Shown: positions 25,658-34,410, counted from the first letter of the stretch. The stretch: 64,000 nucleotides of DNA from JACDAV01 sp964626755 (GCA_964626755.1 CAZVGO010000039.1:10610-74609); one strand, 5' to 3'. Notes: a model not told the origin generated them from the sequence alone. Program-made: numbers and translations.

Positions 25658-26802
25658 CCTGCGGCCGACCTGGCGGGCGGCAGCCCGGACCCTGGCCGGC
25701 TTGCGCCGACGTCAATCCTTGCATGGCGCTCGACAGCGCGGCGCAGGGCGTCGATCACCTGGCCGCGCTCGTCGTCGGTCAGACCCGGGAAGATCGGCAG
25801 CGCGAGCGTCGTGGCCGCGGCGCGGTCCGTGACCGGCAGGTCGGCGTGAATGCCGCGTTCCTTGATGTACGGCTGGCGATGGACAGGGATCGGGTAGTAG
25901 ACCTCCGCGCCGACGCCCGCTTCCCGGATCGAAGCGAGGATCGCATCCCGTGCGTCGCCGACGTCGACGACGTACTGGTGGAAGACGTGGGTCCGGCCGG
26001 CAGGAGTCGGCGGCGTCCGGATGGGCAGGTCGGCGAACGCGTCGTCGTATGCGGCGGCGATGCCCTGCCGCCGGAGCGTATTCCGGGAGAGCTTGTCGAG
26101 CTGGACGAGTCCGATCGCCGCTGCGATGTCCGTCAGCCGGAAGTTGTAGCCGAGGATCTCGAAGTCGTAGCGGTTCCGCATCCCCTGGTTCCGGTAGAGG
26201 CGCAGCCAGTCGGCCAGGGCGTCGTCGTCGGTCGTGACGAAGCCGCCCTCGGCCGTCGTCATGTTCTTCGTCGCGTACAGGCTGAACGCCCCGTGCCCGA
26301 AGCTCCCGGCGATCCGGCCGCGATACGTGGCGCCGTGCGCCTGGGCAGCATCCTCGACGACCGCGAGCCCGTGGCGGTCGGCGATCGCCCGGATCATGTC
26401 CATGTCGGCGACGAGCCCGAACAGGTGAACCGGGACGATCGCCCGGGTGCGCGGGGTGATCGCGGCCTCGATCCGCTCCGCGTCGATCAGCCAGGTGTCC
26501 GGCTCGACGTCGACGAACACCGGGGTCGCGCCGGTCGACAGGATCGCGTTGGCGGTCGCCGCAAACGTGTGGGCAACCGTGATCGCCTCGTCACCCGGGC
26601 CGAGTCCGAGGCCGGCGAAGATCGACATCAGCGCGACGGTGCCGTTGCTCATCGCGATCGCGTGGCTGACGCCGACCCGCTCGGCCCAGCGCGCCTCGAG
26701 TTCGCGCACCCGCCGGCCCTGGACGATCATCCCGCTGGCGAGCACCTCGGCGACGGCGTCCGCCTCCTCGCGTCCGAGGTCCGGCCGGGCGATCGGGATC
26801 AC
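25654..26802 (-). CDS. DegT/DnrJ/EryC1 aminotransferase (WbpE-type)
   Basis: PLP-dependent transfer of an amino group from glutamate to a UDP-3-keto sugar. The 382-residue product begins VIPIARPDLGREEADAVAEV and has the family landmarks SNGTVALMSIFAGLGLGPGD, VAHTFAATANAIL, VEDAAQAHGATYRG, the PLP-binding Lys in SLYATKNMTTAEGG, and the C-terminal GLTDDERGQVIDAL. The GTG at 26802 overlaps the acyltransferase stop (GTGA) and gives the normal N-terminus; a longer reading to 26880 would add a poor extension inside the previous gene. With its neighbours it fits formation of UDP-GlcNAc(3NH2)A. Confidence 0.91.
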   Translation of the reverse strand: MIPIARPDLGREEADAVAEVLASGMIVQGRRVRELEARWAERVGVSHAIAMSNGTVALMSIFAGLGLGPGDEAITVAHTFAATANAILSTGATPVFVDVEPDTWLIDAERIEAAITPRTRAIVPVHLFGLVADMDMIRAIADRHGLAVVEDAAQAHGATYRGRIAGSFGHGAFSLYATKNMTTAEGGFVTTDDDALADWLRLYRNQGMRNRYDFEILGYNFRLTDIAAAIGLVQLDKLSRNTLRRQGIAAAYDDAFADLPIRTPPTPAGRTHVFHQYVVDVGDARDAILASIREAGVGAEVYYPIPVHRQPYIKERGIHADLPVTDRAAATTLALPIFPGLTDDERGQVIDALRRAVERHARIDVGASRPGSGLPPARSAAG

Positions 26803-27470
26803 GCGGGCGCACCCTGGGGTGGACCGATCCGCTCCTCGAGCGTCTCGCCGTCCGGCACGTAGATGTACTGCCTTCCGCACGACTCGCAGACGAGGTTCCT
26901 GTCGATCGCGTACTTCTCACGCTCGGCCGGAGCATCGTGTCCGGTCGAGTCCTTCAGGCGCCGCCCGCAGGCACACACCCACCCAATGCGGCGCGCCGGG
27001 CTGCCCGCGACCAGCGCGTGGCCGGGCACGTCCCGGGTGACGACCGCGCCGGCCCCGATCATCGCGTACGTCCCCACGTCGAGCCCGGCGACGACGACGG
27101 CACCCGCCCCCACCGAACAGCCGTGGCGAAGCGTGATCGGCGCGATGGTCCAGTCGTCGTCTCCCGCGAGATCGCCCGCCGAGTTGATCGCCCGCGGGTA
27201 GCGATCGTTGGTGAGGATCGCCCCGGGGCCGATGAACACGCCGTCCTCGACACTCACGCCGCGGTAGAGGAGGGCGCCGTTCTGGACCTTGACCCGATCG
27301 CCGAGGGTGACCTCGACGTCGACGAACACGTCGCGTCCGATGACGCACTCGGCGCCGATCCGGGCCCCTCGGCGGATCTGGGCACGCTGCCAGACAGCCG
27401 TCGCGGGACCGACCGAGACGTCCGGCTCGAGATCCGCGGACGGGTGGACCCGCGCAGACGGATCGATCAC
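26799..27470 (-). CDS. left-handed beta-helix N-acetyltransferase (WbpD/WlbB-type) with C-terminal Cys pairs
   Basis: Acetyl-CoA-dependent N-acetylation of the 3-amino sugar nucleotide. The 223-residue protein shows hexapeptide repeats: IRRGARIGAECVIGRDVFVD, VKVQNGALLYRGVSVEDGVF with IGPGAILTNDRYPRA, and ITLRHGCSVGAGAVVVAG with VVTRDVPGHALVAGSPARRI. These match WbpD/WlbB. The last 60 residues add CAC and, 30 residues on, CESC, a likely zinc ribbon. The GTG at 27470 is the plausible start, 7 bp after the GGIG-repeat gene stop. It is the first of the seven tightly packed minus-strand genes down to 19537, and translation of the following aminotransferase overlaps it (GTGA). Confidence 0.9.
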   Translation of the reverse strand: MIDPSARVHPSADLEPDVSVGPATAVWQRAQIRRGARIGAECVIGRDVFVDVEVTLGDRVKVQNGALLYRGVSVEDGVFIGPGAILTNDRYPRAINSAGDLAGDDDWTIAPITLRHGCSVGAGAVVVAGLDVGTYAMIGAGAVVTRDVPGHALVAGSPARRIGWVCACGRRLKDSTGHDAPAEREKYAIDRNLVCESCGRQYIYVPDGETLEERIGPPQGAPA

Positions 27471-27477
27471 GGGCGAC

Positions 27478-28242
27478 CTAGCGACGCCGGCGGAGGATCG
27501 ACACGATGATCCCGAAGGTGGCCCCAAAGGCGATCGCGCCACGCCAGTCGAGTAGCGCCCGGACGTCTCCCTCGACCCGCCGGGCGATGAGGAAGAGGAC
27601 ACCGCTCGGGCGCTGGAAGACGACGCGCTCGGCAAGGACCGTCTGGACGAGCGACTGCTCTACGTGGGCCTCGCGGGCCACGACCGCGTTCACGCCCCCC
27701 TTGCTTATCCGGACGTCCGTCGCGAAGGCCGCGCCGATGCCGCCCATCTCGACCGAGACAGTTTCGCCGCGAGCGATCCCGATCCCGCCCATCGAGACCG
27801 CCACGTCCCGGGCATCGACCCGGCCGATCCCGCCCTGCCGGACGTCGACCGTGGTCGCGTTCGCGAAGCCGACTCCTCCCTGGCTGACGAGGACGGAATC
27901 GGCCCGAACCTCGCCGGGCACGACGGCCGTCGTGGGTTGGTCGGCCGGCGAAGGCGGCGTTGCTGCGGCGCGGGCGGCGGCGCGGAGGTCCGCCCGTCTC
28001 GCCCGCGCGGTGCCCTCGGCCGGCGGCAGCTTCGCCGCCTTCGGCGGCGCCTTGCTCGGCGCCTTCGGTGCGGGGGCGGCGGCCGACGGCCGGGGCGGGC
28101 GAGACTTCGGCATGGGCTGGGCCGAGGCCGGATCCGCGGGCTCCTGCCCGTCGGTCAGCTCGGCGGCCTCGCGGAGCGCAGCCTCCTCGGCCGCGGCGAG
28201 GTCGGGGTCTTCGGTCGGATCGGGGTTCGGCGGCTCGGCCAT
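27478..28242 (-). CDS. GGIG-repeat protein with C-terminal hydrophobic anchor, bactofilin-like
   Basis: A 254-residue protein of unknown function. Residues 1-105 are acidic, then Ala/Pro/Lys-rich and probably disordered. Residues about 108-205 hold about five rungs of 15-18 residues in which GGVG or GGIG recurs (VSQGGVGFANA, VRQGGIGRVDA, VSMGGIGIARG, VEMGGIGAAFA, ISKGGVNAVVA). This is the pattern of a right-handed beta-solenoid, as in bactofilins, though the repeat is more regular than in those. The C-terminus is a single hydrophobic helix ending in RRRR, suggesting membrane attachment. ATG 28242 has GGGAGAAG just before it, and TAGGCT (a -10 candidate) lies at 28268-28273. It precedes the wbp-like operon by 7 bp, so it may share its mRNA. 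Confidence 0.6.
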   Translation of the reverse strand: MAEPPNPDPTEDPDLAAAEEAALREAAELTDGQEPADPASAQPMPKSRPPRPSAAAPAPKAPSKAPPKAAKLPPAEGTARARRADLRAAARAAATPPSPADQPTTAVVPGEVRADSVLVSQGGVGFANATTVDVRQGGIGRVDARDVAVSMGGIGIARGETVSVEMGGIGAAFATDVRISKGGVNAVVAREAHVEQSLVQTVLAERVVFQRPSGVLFLIARRVEGDVRALLDWRGAIAFGATFGIIVSILRRRR

Positions 28243-28267
28243 CTCTTCTCCCTGGGTGTCGTGGGCC

Positions 28268-28273
28268 AGCCTA
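28268..28273 (-). promoter_or_regulatory. -10-like box of the GGIG-repeat gene
   Basis: TAGGCT on the minus strand gives a leader of about 19 nt with GGGAGAAG before ATG 28242. The divergent DUF3048 gene has TATGCT at 28336-28341 on the plus strand. Confidence 0.4.
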
Positions 28274-28434
28274 CCGCAGCCGCCGGAGACCGCGCACTCG
28301 CTCGCACCCGGCGGGTCGTTCCGGGCCGGGTCCGGTATGCTCCTCGTGGCGCGCCCCGTCCGCGTTGCCGCGAGAGGGATCATCACCGTCACTACGCCGT
28401 TCCACTCCCACCGGGCGCGTCGGCGACCACGCCC

Positions 28435-29613
28435 GTGAGGCGCACTCTGGCCCTGATCCTTGCGATGGTCGCCCTCGGCACGGGGGCGATCGTCGGGATC
28501 GTCGTGGCGATGGGCGGCCAGCCCGGCGGCGCTCAGCCGAGCGCCAGCCCGCCCGTGGCGGCCGCCCCGACAGCTACCGCCACGGCGACGCCGCAGGTCA
28601 CGCCCTCCCCGACGCCGACGCCCCGACCGACACCCGTCCCTACCCCGACCCCCGTGCCTGCGCCGCTGACCGGCCGTGCGGTCACGGCAGAGGTTGCGGC
28701 CCAGCGCTCGATCGCCGTGATGATCGACGACCACCCGGACGCCCGGCCGCAATCGGGCTTCAACGCGGCGGCGGTCGTCTGGCACGCACCCGCCGAGGGC
28801 GGCGTCCCGCGCTACATGCTGATCTTCCAGGACACGCTGCCCGCGTCCCTCGGACCCGTCCGCAGCGCGCGCCAGTACTTCATCGAGTGGGCCGCCGAAT
28901 GGCGGGCGATGTACGTTCACTCGGGCGGCTCACCCCAGGCGCTCGCGACGCTCCGGTCGAAGGGCAAAGGCCAATGGGTCTACAACGCCGACGAGTTCCG
29001 CTGGGGCGGCGTCTACCTGTGGCGCATTCGCCAGCGGTTCGCGCCGCACAACGTGTACACGGACGACGAGAACCTCCGGAAGATGGCGGAGAGGCTCGGG
29101 GCGGACGACGAGGCGATGGCCCCAGCCTGGTCGTTCCGGCCGGACGCACCGCTATCCCGCCGGCCGGTCGGAGGCAAGATCTCGACGGCATACAGCTACA
29201 ACCGGATCGGATACACCTATGACCGGGCATCGAACACCTACGTCCGAAGCGTCACCGGGGCAGCGCCCCAGATCGACGCGGGGGACGGCGAGCGGGTGGC
29301 TCCGAAAAACGTCGTCATCATGCTGGTGAAGTTCGGCCGGCTGAATGACGGGCACCCGTCGAAGGGTCGCCAGGAGGCCGCGAATGTCGGCAAGGGCACG
29401 GCATGGATCGCGACGAACGGCAGAACGATCAAGGGCACCTGGCGCAAGGCGTCGATCACGGAGCCGACACTCTTCTTTGGCGGGGACGGAAAGCCCGTGT
29501 CGCTGACGATCGGCCAGACGTTCATCCAGGTCATGCCGGTCGGGACGAAGATCACGATCACCGCTGGCGCGGGGCCGGAGCTCCCGCCACGTGGAACGCC
29601 CACGCAGGAGTAG
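28435..29613 (+). CDS. DUF3048 (YerB-like) domain protein, exported
   Basis: YerB-like DUF3048 proteins are exported and lie near wall-related genes in Gram-positive bacteria; their biochemical role is not established. The 392-residue product has a signal-anchor (LALILAMVALGTGAIVGIVV), a Pro/Thr-rich spacer (residues 40-80), and the domain signatures RSIAVMIDDHPDARPQSGFN, AVVWHAPAEGGVPRYMLIFQ, GPVRSARQYFIEWAAEW and HSGGSPQAL, with a C-terminal beta-rich part. The GTG at 28435 has no Shine-Dalgarno but overlaps the stop of a possible 30-residue upstream frame (GTGA). Readings upstream of 28435 cover noncoding sequence and the divergent gene, so the shorter start was chosen. Confidence 0.8.
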   Translation: MRRTLALILAMVALGTGAIVGIVVAMGGQPGGAQPSASPPVAAAPTATATATPQVTPSPTPTPRPTPVPTPTPVPAPLTGRAVTAEVAAQRSIAVMIDDHPDARPQSGFNAAAVVWHAPAEGGVPRYMLIFQDTLPASLGPVRSARQYFIEWAAEWRAMYVHSGGSPQALATLRSKGKGQWVYNADEFRWGGVYLWRIRQRFAPHNVYTDDENLRKMAERLGADDEAMAPAWSFRPDAPLSRRPVGGKISTAYSYNRIGYTYDRASNTYVRSVTGAAPQIDAGDGERVAPKNVVIMLVKFGRLNDGHPSKGRQEAANVGKGTAWIATNGRTIKGTWRKASITEPTLFFGGDGKPVSLTIGQTFIQVMPVGTKITITAGAGPELPPRGTPTQE

Positions 29614-29641
29614 CGGGCTACCCGCGTCGCCCGGCGAGACG

Positions 29642-30940
29642 TCAGGCCGCGCGCTGGCTCCGTGGCACGCCGGCAGCCGCGTACACCGCCCTCGTCTCGC
29701 GCGCCACGTCGAGCCACGTCCGGCGGTCCGTCCCGGAGCGCTCGCGGGCCACGGCGGCGAGACCGCCATGGACCCGGTCGTCGGCCCAGATCGTCGCGAG
29801 GGCGACCCCGAGCCGGCCCGCGTCGCGCGGCTCGACGAGGATCCCGGCGGGGCCGACCAGCTCCGGGAGCACCCCGACCGCGGACGCGACCACCGGCGTT
29901 CCCGCGGCGAGCGCCTCGATGACGGGCAGGCCCGCCGCCTCGGACACGACCGGCATGAGCGCCGCCCGCGCGCCGGCGACGAGCGTCGCGAGGCGCGCCG
30001 GCTCGAGAGCCGGTGCGTACGCCAGCGTCTCCCCTACGCCCTCCCGTGCCGCGGCCCGGGCCAGGGCGGCCCGGTCGTCGGGCGGCGCGCCAACGAGCAG
30101 CACCCGCGGCGGCCAGGGGACGGCCGCGGGCAGCACGGCCGGGCGGCCGGCGGCTGCCAGATCGGCGAGCGCCCGGAGCAGGGTCGCAAGGTCGTGCCGG
30201 GCGTCGTACCGGCCGGAGTAGACGAAGTACCGCTCCGGGAGGCCGAGCCGCTCGCGCTCCGCTCGATGATCCGCGCCGATGCCGTCAGATCCGTCCGACC
30301 GGCGGCCGGGCGAACCATCGGCGGACGCACCTCCGTTCCGTGCCGCCGCCCGGAACTCCTCGCGCGCGGCGAGTGGCACGACGTGGATCCGGTCTCGGCG
30401 GATCCGGAGAAGGCGCCGCGCCGCGCGCGCGACTGCGTCACTGCCGACGATGATCGCCGCGGCCTCTCGCAGGAGCTGGGCGCGCAGCCGCTGCCCGAAC
30501 CGGACCGTCGCGCCGCGCTGGAACGCGTGCGGCAGCTCCCACGCTGCGAGATCGAGCAGGGTGACGACCGTGGGGATGCGCGAGAAGAGCGGCACCGCGC
30601 CGCCGACCGCGTGGTACACCGCACCCGCCGCGCCCTGCCGTTCCGCGCGCCACGCCGCGCCCAGCGACGCGCCGCCGAGGAGGAACGGGTCGACGGTCAG
30701 CGCCCCGGATCGGAGAAGCCGCGTCGGTGGCAGCATCCGCCGGCCGACGACCGTCAGGTTGCTGAACCTGTCAGTCGGGTCGTCGAGGTCCGACTGGAGA
30801 AGGAACGCGAACGATTCGCCCGCGAGCGGATCCGCGTCGTAGGCCGCGAGCAGGGCGTCGAGGTAGGCCGCAGTCACCGGCGCTCGCTCGGGCGCCTGGA
30901 GCGGTCGTGCGTCGAGGACGACCCGGACGCCGGGGGTCAC
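29642..30940 (-). CDS. glycosyltransferase family 4 (GT-B)
   Basis: A 432-residue GT-B enzyme. It starts GVRVVLDARPLQAPERAPVT, then AVYHAVGGAVPLFSRIPTVV with TLLDLAAWELP in the acceptor domain. In the donor domain are RYFVYSGRYDARHDLATLLR, LLVGAPPDDR, and EAAGLPVIEALAAGTPVVAS with the conserved Glu. A low-complexity insert (GNGGASADGSPGRRSDGSDG region) interrupts the sequence near the domain junction. The GTG at 30940 overlaps the stop of the polyprenyl-phosphate sugar synthase as GTGA. The pair may mannosylate a lipid carrier and then extend it; the sugar is inferred only. Confidence 0.85.
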   Translation of the reverse strand: MTPGVRVVLDARPLQAPERAPVTAAYLDALLAAYDADPLAGESFAFLLQSDLDDPTDRFSNLTVVGRRMLPPTRLLRSGALTVDPFLLGGASLGAAWRAERQGAAGAVYHAVGGAVPLFSRIPTVVTLLDLAAWELPHAFQRGATVRFGQRLRAQLLREAAAIIVGSDAVARAARRLLRIRRDRIHVVPLAAREEFRAAARNGGASADGSPGRRSDGSDGIGADHRAERERLGLPERYFVYSGRYDARHDLATLLRALADLAAAGRPAVLPAAVPWPPRVLLVGAPPDDRAALARAAAREGVGETLAYAPALEPARLATLVAGARAALMPVVSEAAGLPVIEALAAGTPVVASAVGVLPELVGPAGILVEPRDAGRLGVALATIWADDRVHGGLAAVARERSGTDRRTWLDVARETRAVYAAAGVPRSQRAA

Positions 30941-31731
30941 GGATCCCGTCGCGCCGCGCGTCGTCGGGCCCGCGCCCGCAGCTCGTCCCAGCGCAGCTGG
31001 ACCACGACGATCAATGCCTCGACGACGATCCGGCGCGACATCTTCGATTGGCCCACCCGCCGGTCCCGGAATGTGATCGGCACCTCGCGAACCCGCGCCC
31101 CAGCTCGCGACGCCCGGTAGGTCATCTCGATCTGGAAGACGTAGCCACCGGCGTGGACGCCTTCGAACGGGATCGCGGCGAGCGTCGTGGCCTGCCAGGC
31201 CTTGAACCCGCCGGTGAGGTCGTGGGGCTCGAGCCCCAGCACCGTCCGGGCGAAGATCGAGCCGCCCCGCGAGATCAGCCGGCGGCCGAGCCCCCAGTCG
31301 ACGACGCCGCCGCCCGCCGTGTAGCGCGAGCCGACGACGAGGTCCGCCTCGCCGCGTGCCACCGGTCCGATAAGCGCCGGCAGCGCGGCCGGGTCGTGGG
31401 ACCAGTCGGCGTCCATCTGGACGATCGTCCGAGCTCCGCCGGCAATCGCGACGCGGAAGCCGTCGAGGTACGCCCTGCCGAGCCCCTGCTTTGCGGACCG
31501 GTGGAGGACGCGGACCCGCGGGTCGGCCAATGACAGCTCGTCCGCGAGCCCGCCGGTGCCGTCCGGGGAGGCGTCGTCGACGACGAGCAGCGTCGCGCTT
31601 GGCAGCACATCGAGGATCGCCCGGCTGATCGCCGCCAGGTTGTCGGCCTCGTTGTACGTCGGGAGGATGACCCACGCGCCAGCGCCCGCGGCGGGCGACG
31701 GGGCGTCCGCAGCAGCGTGTTCGGTCGTCAT
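30937..31731 (-). CDS. polyprenol-phosphate sugar synthase (Dpm1-like family 2 glycosyltransferase)
   Basis: Transfers a sugar, usually mannose, from a nucleotide donor to polyprenyl phosphate on the cytosolic face. The 264-residue product has WVILPTYNEADNLAAISRA, LLVVDDASPDGTGGLADEL, QGLGRAYLDGFR, IVQMDADWSHDPAALPALIG, VVGSRYTAGGGVVDWGLGRR, DLTGGFKAWQ and ITFRDRRVGQSKMS. These are the diagnostic segments of the DPM1 group with the metal-binding DAD. It has no C-terminal membrane domain, like actinobacterial Ppm1-type catalytic units. The ATG at 31731 has TACACT 10 bases upstream. Activated polyprenyl-P-sugar would feed membrane GT-C transferases, for instance the large membrane protein at 1352-3472 or others elsewhere. 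Confidence 0.9.
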   Translation of the reverse strand: MTTEHAAADAPSPAAGAGAWVILPTYNEADNLAAISRAILDVLPSATLLVVDDASPDGTGGLADELSLADPRVRVLHRSAKQGLGRAYLDGFRVAIAGGARTIVQMDADWSHDPAALPALIGPVARGEADLVVGSRYTAGGGVVDWGLGRRLISRGGSIFARTVLGLEPHDLTGGFKAWQATTLAAIPFEGVHAGGYVFQIEMTYRASRAGARVREVPITFRDRRVGQSKMSRRIVVEALIVVVQLRWDELRARARRRAARRDP

Positions 31732-31741
31732 CGCGGGGCTG

Positions 31742-31747
31742 AGTGTA
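31742..31747 (-). promoter_or_regulatory. -10-like box of the polyprenol-phosphate sugar synthase gene
   Basis: TACACT on the minus strand, ten bases before ATG 31731, giving a leader of about three nt. Confidence 0.4.
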
Positions 31748-31805
31748 CGGTGCGGGCCGGCACGGCCGGCCGGGCTCCGCCGGGCGGCGCCGGGCACGGC
31801 CGCCG

Positions 31806-34211
31806 CTACTGGACCGTGATCGTCAGCGATTGCGTGTTCGTCCGGCCGGCGGCGTCGCGGGCGGTGATCCCGATCGTCGCCGGGCCGGTCGCACCCGTGA
31901 CCACGGCGAACCTGACGATGTATCGTCCACCGCCCAGCGAGGTGGCAGTCCGCGTGACGGCGGCCCTGCCGGCCTGCCGGAACGTGACCCGCGGCGCGGC
32001 GCGGAGCGGCTCGGCGGAGCGGAGCCTCAGCGTCAGGGTCTGGCCGCCGGCCGGGCTCGCGGGCGATGCCACGACCGAGAACGCGTCGACCAGGATGAGC
32101 TTCGTCAGCGTCGTGGTCCCGACCCACGACTTTGCCGTGAGCACCGCGCGGTACCAGCCGCGGGGCACGCGGGCGCCTCGACCGTCGAGGCCGCTCCATG
32201 TGTAGCCCCAGGACCCTGCGGCGAGCGTCCGGCCGACCCAGGCCGTCTTCACGTACCCACCGGCTTGGGTATAGATCCGGAGCGTGGTGGCTGCGGTCCG
32301 ACCGAGCCTGAACGAGACCTTCGCCCTCTTCGCGTACGCGTCGGCATCGTGGGGGAAGAAGATCCCCGGGCTCCACGCGAGGTGACCAGCGGTACGGTCG
32401 ACGTAGACCGCGACTTCCTGGACCGTCCGGTTGAACGCCCGGTCCGATACGTCGACCGAGAAGTAGTAGAGGCCGTCCGGCACCATCCGCCCCGTGCGGG
32501 CCTTGCCGTTCCACGTTACGGAGCCGGTCGTGCCGATCGCCCAGGTCTTGTAGACGGTGCCGCCCCTGCGGATGCGGGCGTGTCCCTTGACGGCCTCGTC
32601 GGCGGACCAGGCGAGCGTGACCTTGTCCGCGATCCCGTCGCCGTTCGGTGAGAAGGACCCGACCGAGGCGGTCGCGGTGACCCCGGGAGCCGTCACGTCG
32701 GTGGTCAGGAACGCGTCGGCGAGCACCTCGTTCAGCTCGGTCCGGCTGTCGTCGTAGCCGAGCGCCCAGATCCCGGCGCCGGCCAGGCCCATCGAGTTGA
32801 CGAGGTTGTACTTCAGCCCGAGCGACTGGGCGTCGTCGTAGTAGATCTGGCGCCACGGATTGACGCAGCCGTAGGCCGCCGTGCAATTCTCGCGGCGATA
32901 GACGACGTACGGCCCGTGCTCGCGGCCGTCCCAGCGCCGGCCGTGCGTGGCCGCGTAATCGATCGCGGTCGTGTAGATCACCGTGTTCGAGGTGCCGTTC
33001 TTCGTGCCGGAGATGTTCTTCGCGTTGACGGCGTCGGTCTCCGTCGACCACGCCCGCCCGTAGTACGGGACACCGAGGATGAGCTTCGACGCAGGCACGC
33101 GGGCCGCGAAAGCCGCGACCGTGTCGGCGATGTCGTAGGCCGGGCCCGCGAGCGGGGAGATCGATCCCACCGTCGGGTGGGAGGCGGTCCGGTAGTCGTA
33201 GCCCATGATGAAGATCGCGTCGGCGCCGCCGGGGGCGGTGGCGGCCTCGATCGGGTAGTTGCCGATGTGGCCCGTCGTGTCGAACGTCAGCTGGTAGCCG
33301 GGCGCGAGCGCGTCAAGCTCCGACCGGAAGGTCCGGACAAGGGAAGTGAACTCGTCCGCGTATCCCGACGCGATCGGCTCGAAGTCGAGGTTGATCCCGT
33401 CGATCGCGCGGTTGTGGACCGCGAGGGCGGCCTGGCGGGCGAGGTTCTGGCGAGCGGCCGGGTTGCCGAGGAGCGCTGCCTGCCGCTGGGCCTGGCTGGT
33501 GGTCCAGGCGAACATCGTGATCGTCAGCACGACTCGCGTGTCGTTCGCGTGGGCGTTGTTGATGACGTTCGTCAGCGCGGCGCTCCCAAAGCCGCCCCAG
33601 CCGGTCGTGGGTGTCCCGTCGGCGTTTTTCTTGAGGAGGTTGCCGTTCTGGTCCGAGCCCACGCTGAAGTAGGCGATTGTCGAGAGCACGCGGTAGTTGA
33701 GCGCGTTGGCACTATCCGAGACCTCCCAGTACGGGAGGAAGCCGAAGATCTGCTTGAGCCGCTTCGTGCCGCTGACGGCGGCGATGTCGCCGGTGCCAGG
33801 GGCCGGAGTGATGGCGCGGATTGCCGGGCCACCCGGCTTGAACGAGATCCGATCCTCCGCGTGGGCCATCGCGTCCTCGTAGTGGGCGCTCGGCTGGAGG
33901 CCGGGGTCGGGCTCGGGCAGGACCGGCTCCGTGGCAGGGTCGGCATCGCCAATGGGGCTGAGACCTGGTGCGGCGGAGGGCTCAGGCGACGGCTCGACGG
34001 GCGGCTCGACGGACGGGTCCTCGGCCGGCAAGACCTCGGTGGGCACGGGCGTGGGTTCCGGTACCGGATCGGCGCCGAAGACGGTGGCGGCCGAGCCGGC
34101 CAGGATGGCCTGGGCGAGGAGCGCCACGACCAGGAGGACGGCCGCCTTGCGGAGGCGGGAGGAGGACGTGGCGGGGGAGCGGCGAGCGGATCGGGTCACT
34201 GACGTCCTCAT
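31806..34211 (-). CDS. secreted GH18-like glycoside hydrolase with FlgD-type Ig domains
   Basis: An 801-residue exported protein. It has a signal segment (AAVLLVVALLAQAILAGSAA) and a Pro/Glu-rich spacer to about residue 100. The GH18 fold (about 150-490) opens KQIFGFLPYWEVSDSANALN. The catalytic segment DGINLDFEP has its Glu near residue 278, and IFIMGYDYRTASHPTVG, LILGVPYYGRAW and GAGIWALGYDDSRTELN match the usual GH18 strands. Two C-terminal Ig-like modules follow, the first containing SVGSFSPNGDGIADK, the FlgD/CHU-type motif. GH18 members act on chitin or peptidoglycan GlcNAc bonds, and SleL-like enzymes share this YYGRAW pattern. ATG 34211 was chosen for its signal peptide; a candidate -10 (TACGGT) is at 34303-34308. 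Confidence 0.8.
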   Translation of the reverse strand: MRTSVTRSARRSPATSSSRLRKAAVLLVVALLAQAILAGSAATVFGADPVPEPTPVPTEVLPAEDPSVEPPVEPSPEPSAAPGLSPIGDADPATEPVLPEPDPGLQPSAHYEDAMAHAEDRISFKPGGPAIRAITPAPGTGDIAAVSGTKRLKQIFGFLPYWEVSDSANALNYRVLSTIAYFSVGSDQNGNLLKKNADGTPTTGWGGFGSAALTNVINNAHANDTRVVLTITMFAWTTSQAQRQAALLGNPAARQNLARQAALAVHNRAIDGINLDFEPIASGYADEFTSLVRTFRSELDALAPGYQLTFDTTGHIGNYPIEAATAPGGADAIFIMGYDYRTASHPTVGSISPLAGPAYDIADTVAAFAARVPASKLILGVPYYGRAWSTETDAVNAKNISGTKNGTSNTVIYTTAIDYAATHGRRWDGREHGPYVVYRRENCTAAYGCVNPWRQIYYDDAQSLGLKYNLVNSMGLAGAGIWALGYDDSRTELNEVLADAFLTTDVTAPGVTATASVGSFSPNGDGIADKVTLAWSADEAVKGHARIRRGGTVYKTWAIGTTGSVTWNGKARTGRMVPDGLYYFSVDVSDRAFNRTVQEVAVYVDRTAGHLAWSPGIFFPHDADAYAKRAKVSFRLGRTAATTLRIYTQAGGYVKTAWVGRTLAAGSWGYTWSGLDGRGARVPRGWYRAVLTAKSWVGTTTLTKLILVDAFSVVASPASPAGGQTLTLRLRSAEPLRAAPRVTFRQAGRAAVTRTATSLGGGRYIVRFAVVTGATGPATIGITARDAAGRTNTQSLTITVQ

Positions 34212-34302
34212 CGGGGCGGCGACATCGCGGTCGGCGCCGGTGACGGTGGCGGCCGATCGAGCTCCCCTGGGACCACCGAACCGCTCGTCGGGAAGCGGGC
34301 TC

Positions 34303-34308
34303 ACCGTA
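34303..34308 (-). promoter_or_regulatory. -10-like box upstream of the GH18-like gene
   Basis: TACGGT on the minus strand. The leader would be about 85 nt. The 199-bp region upstream of ATG 34211 holds no other feature that I can support. Confidence 0.25.
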
Positions 34309-34410
34309 GCCGCGGGGTGAGCTCCGACCAAGCCTGACGATGGTCCCGATGATGACCGGTACGGTGGCGTCCGGTGCGGTGCCCGCCGCCCGGCCCAGCT
34401 CAGGCCAGGA

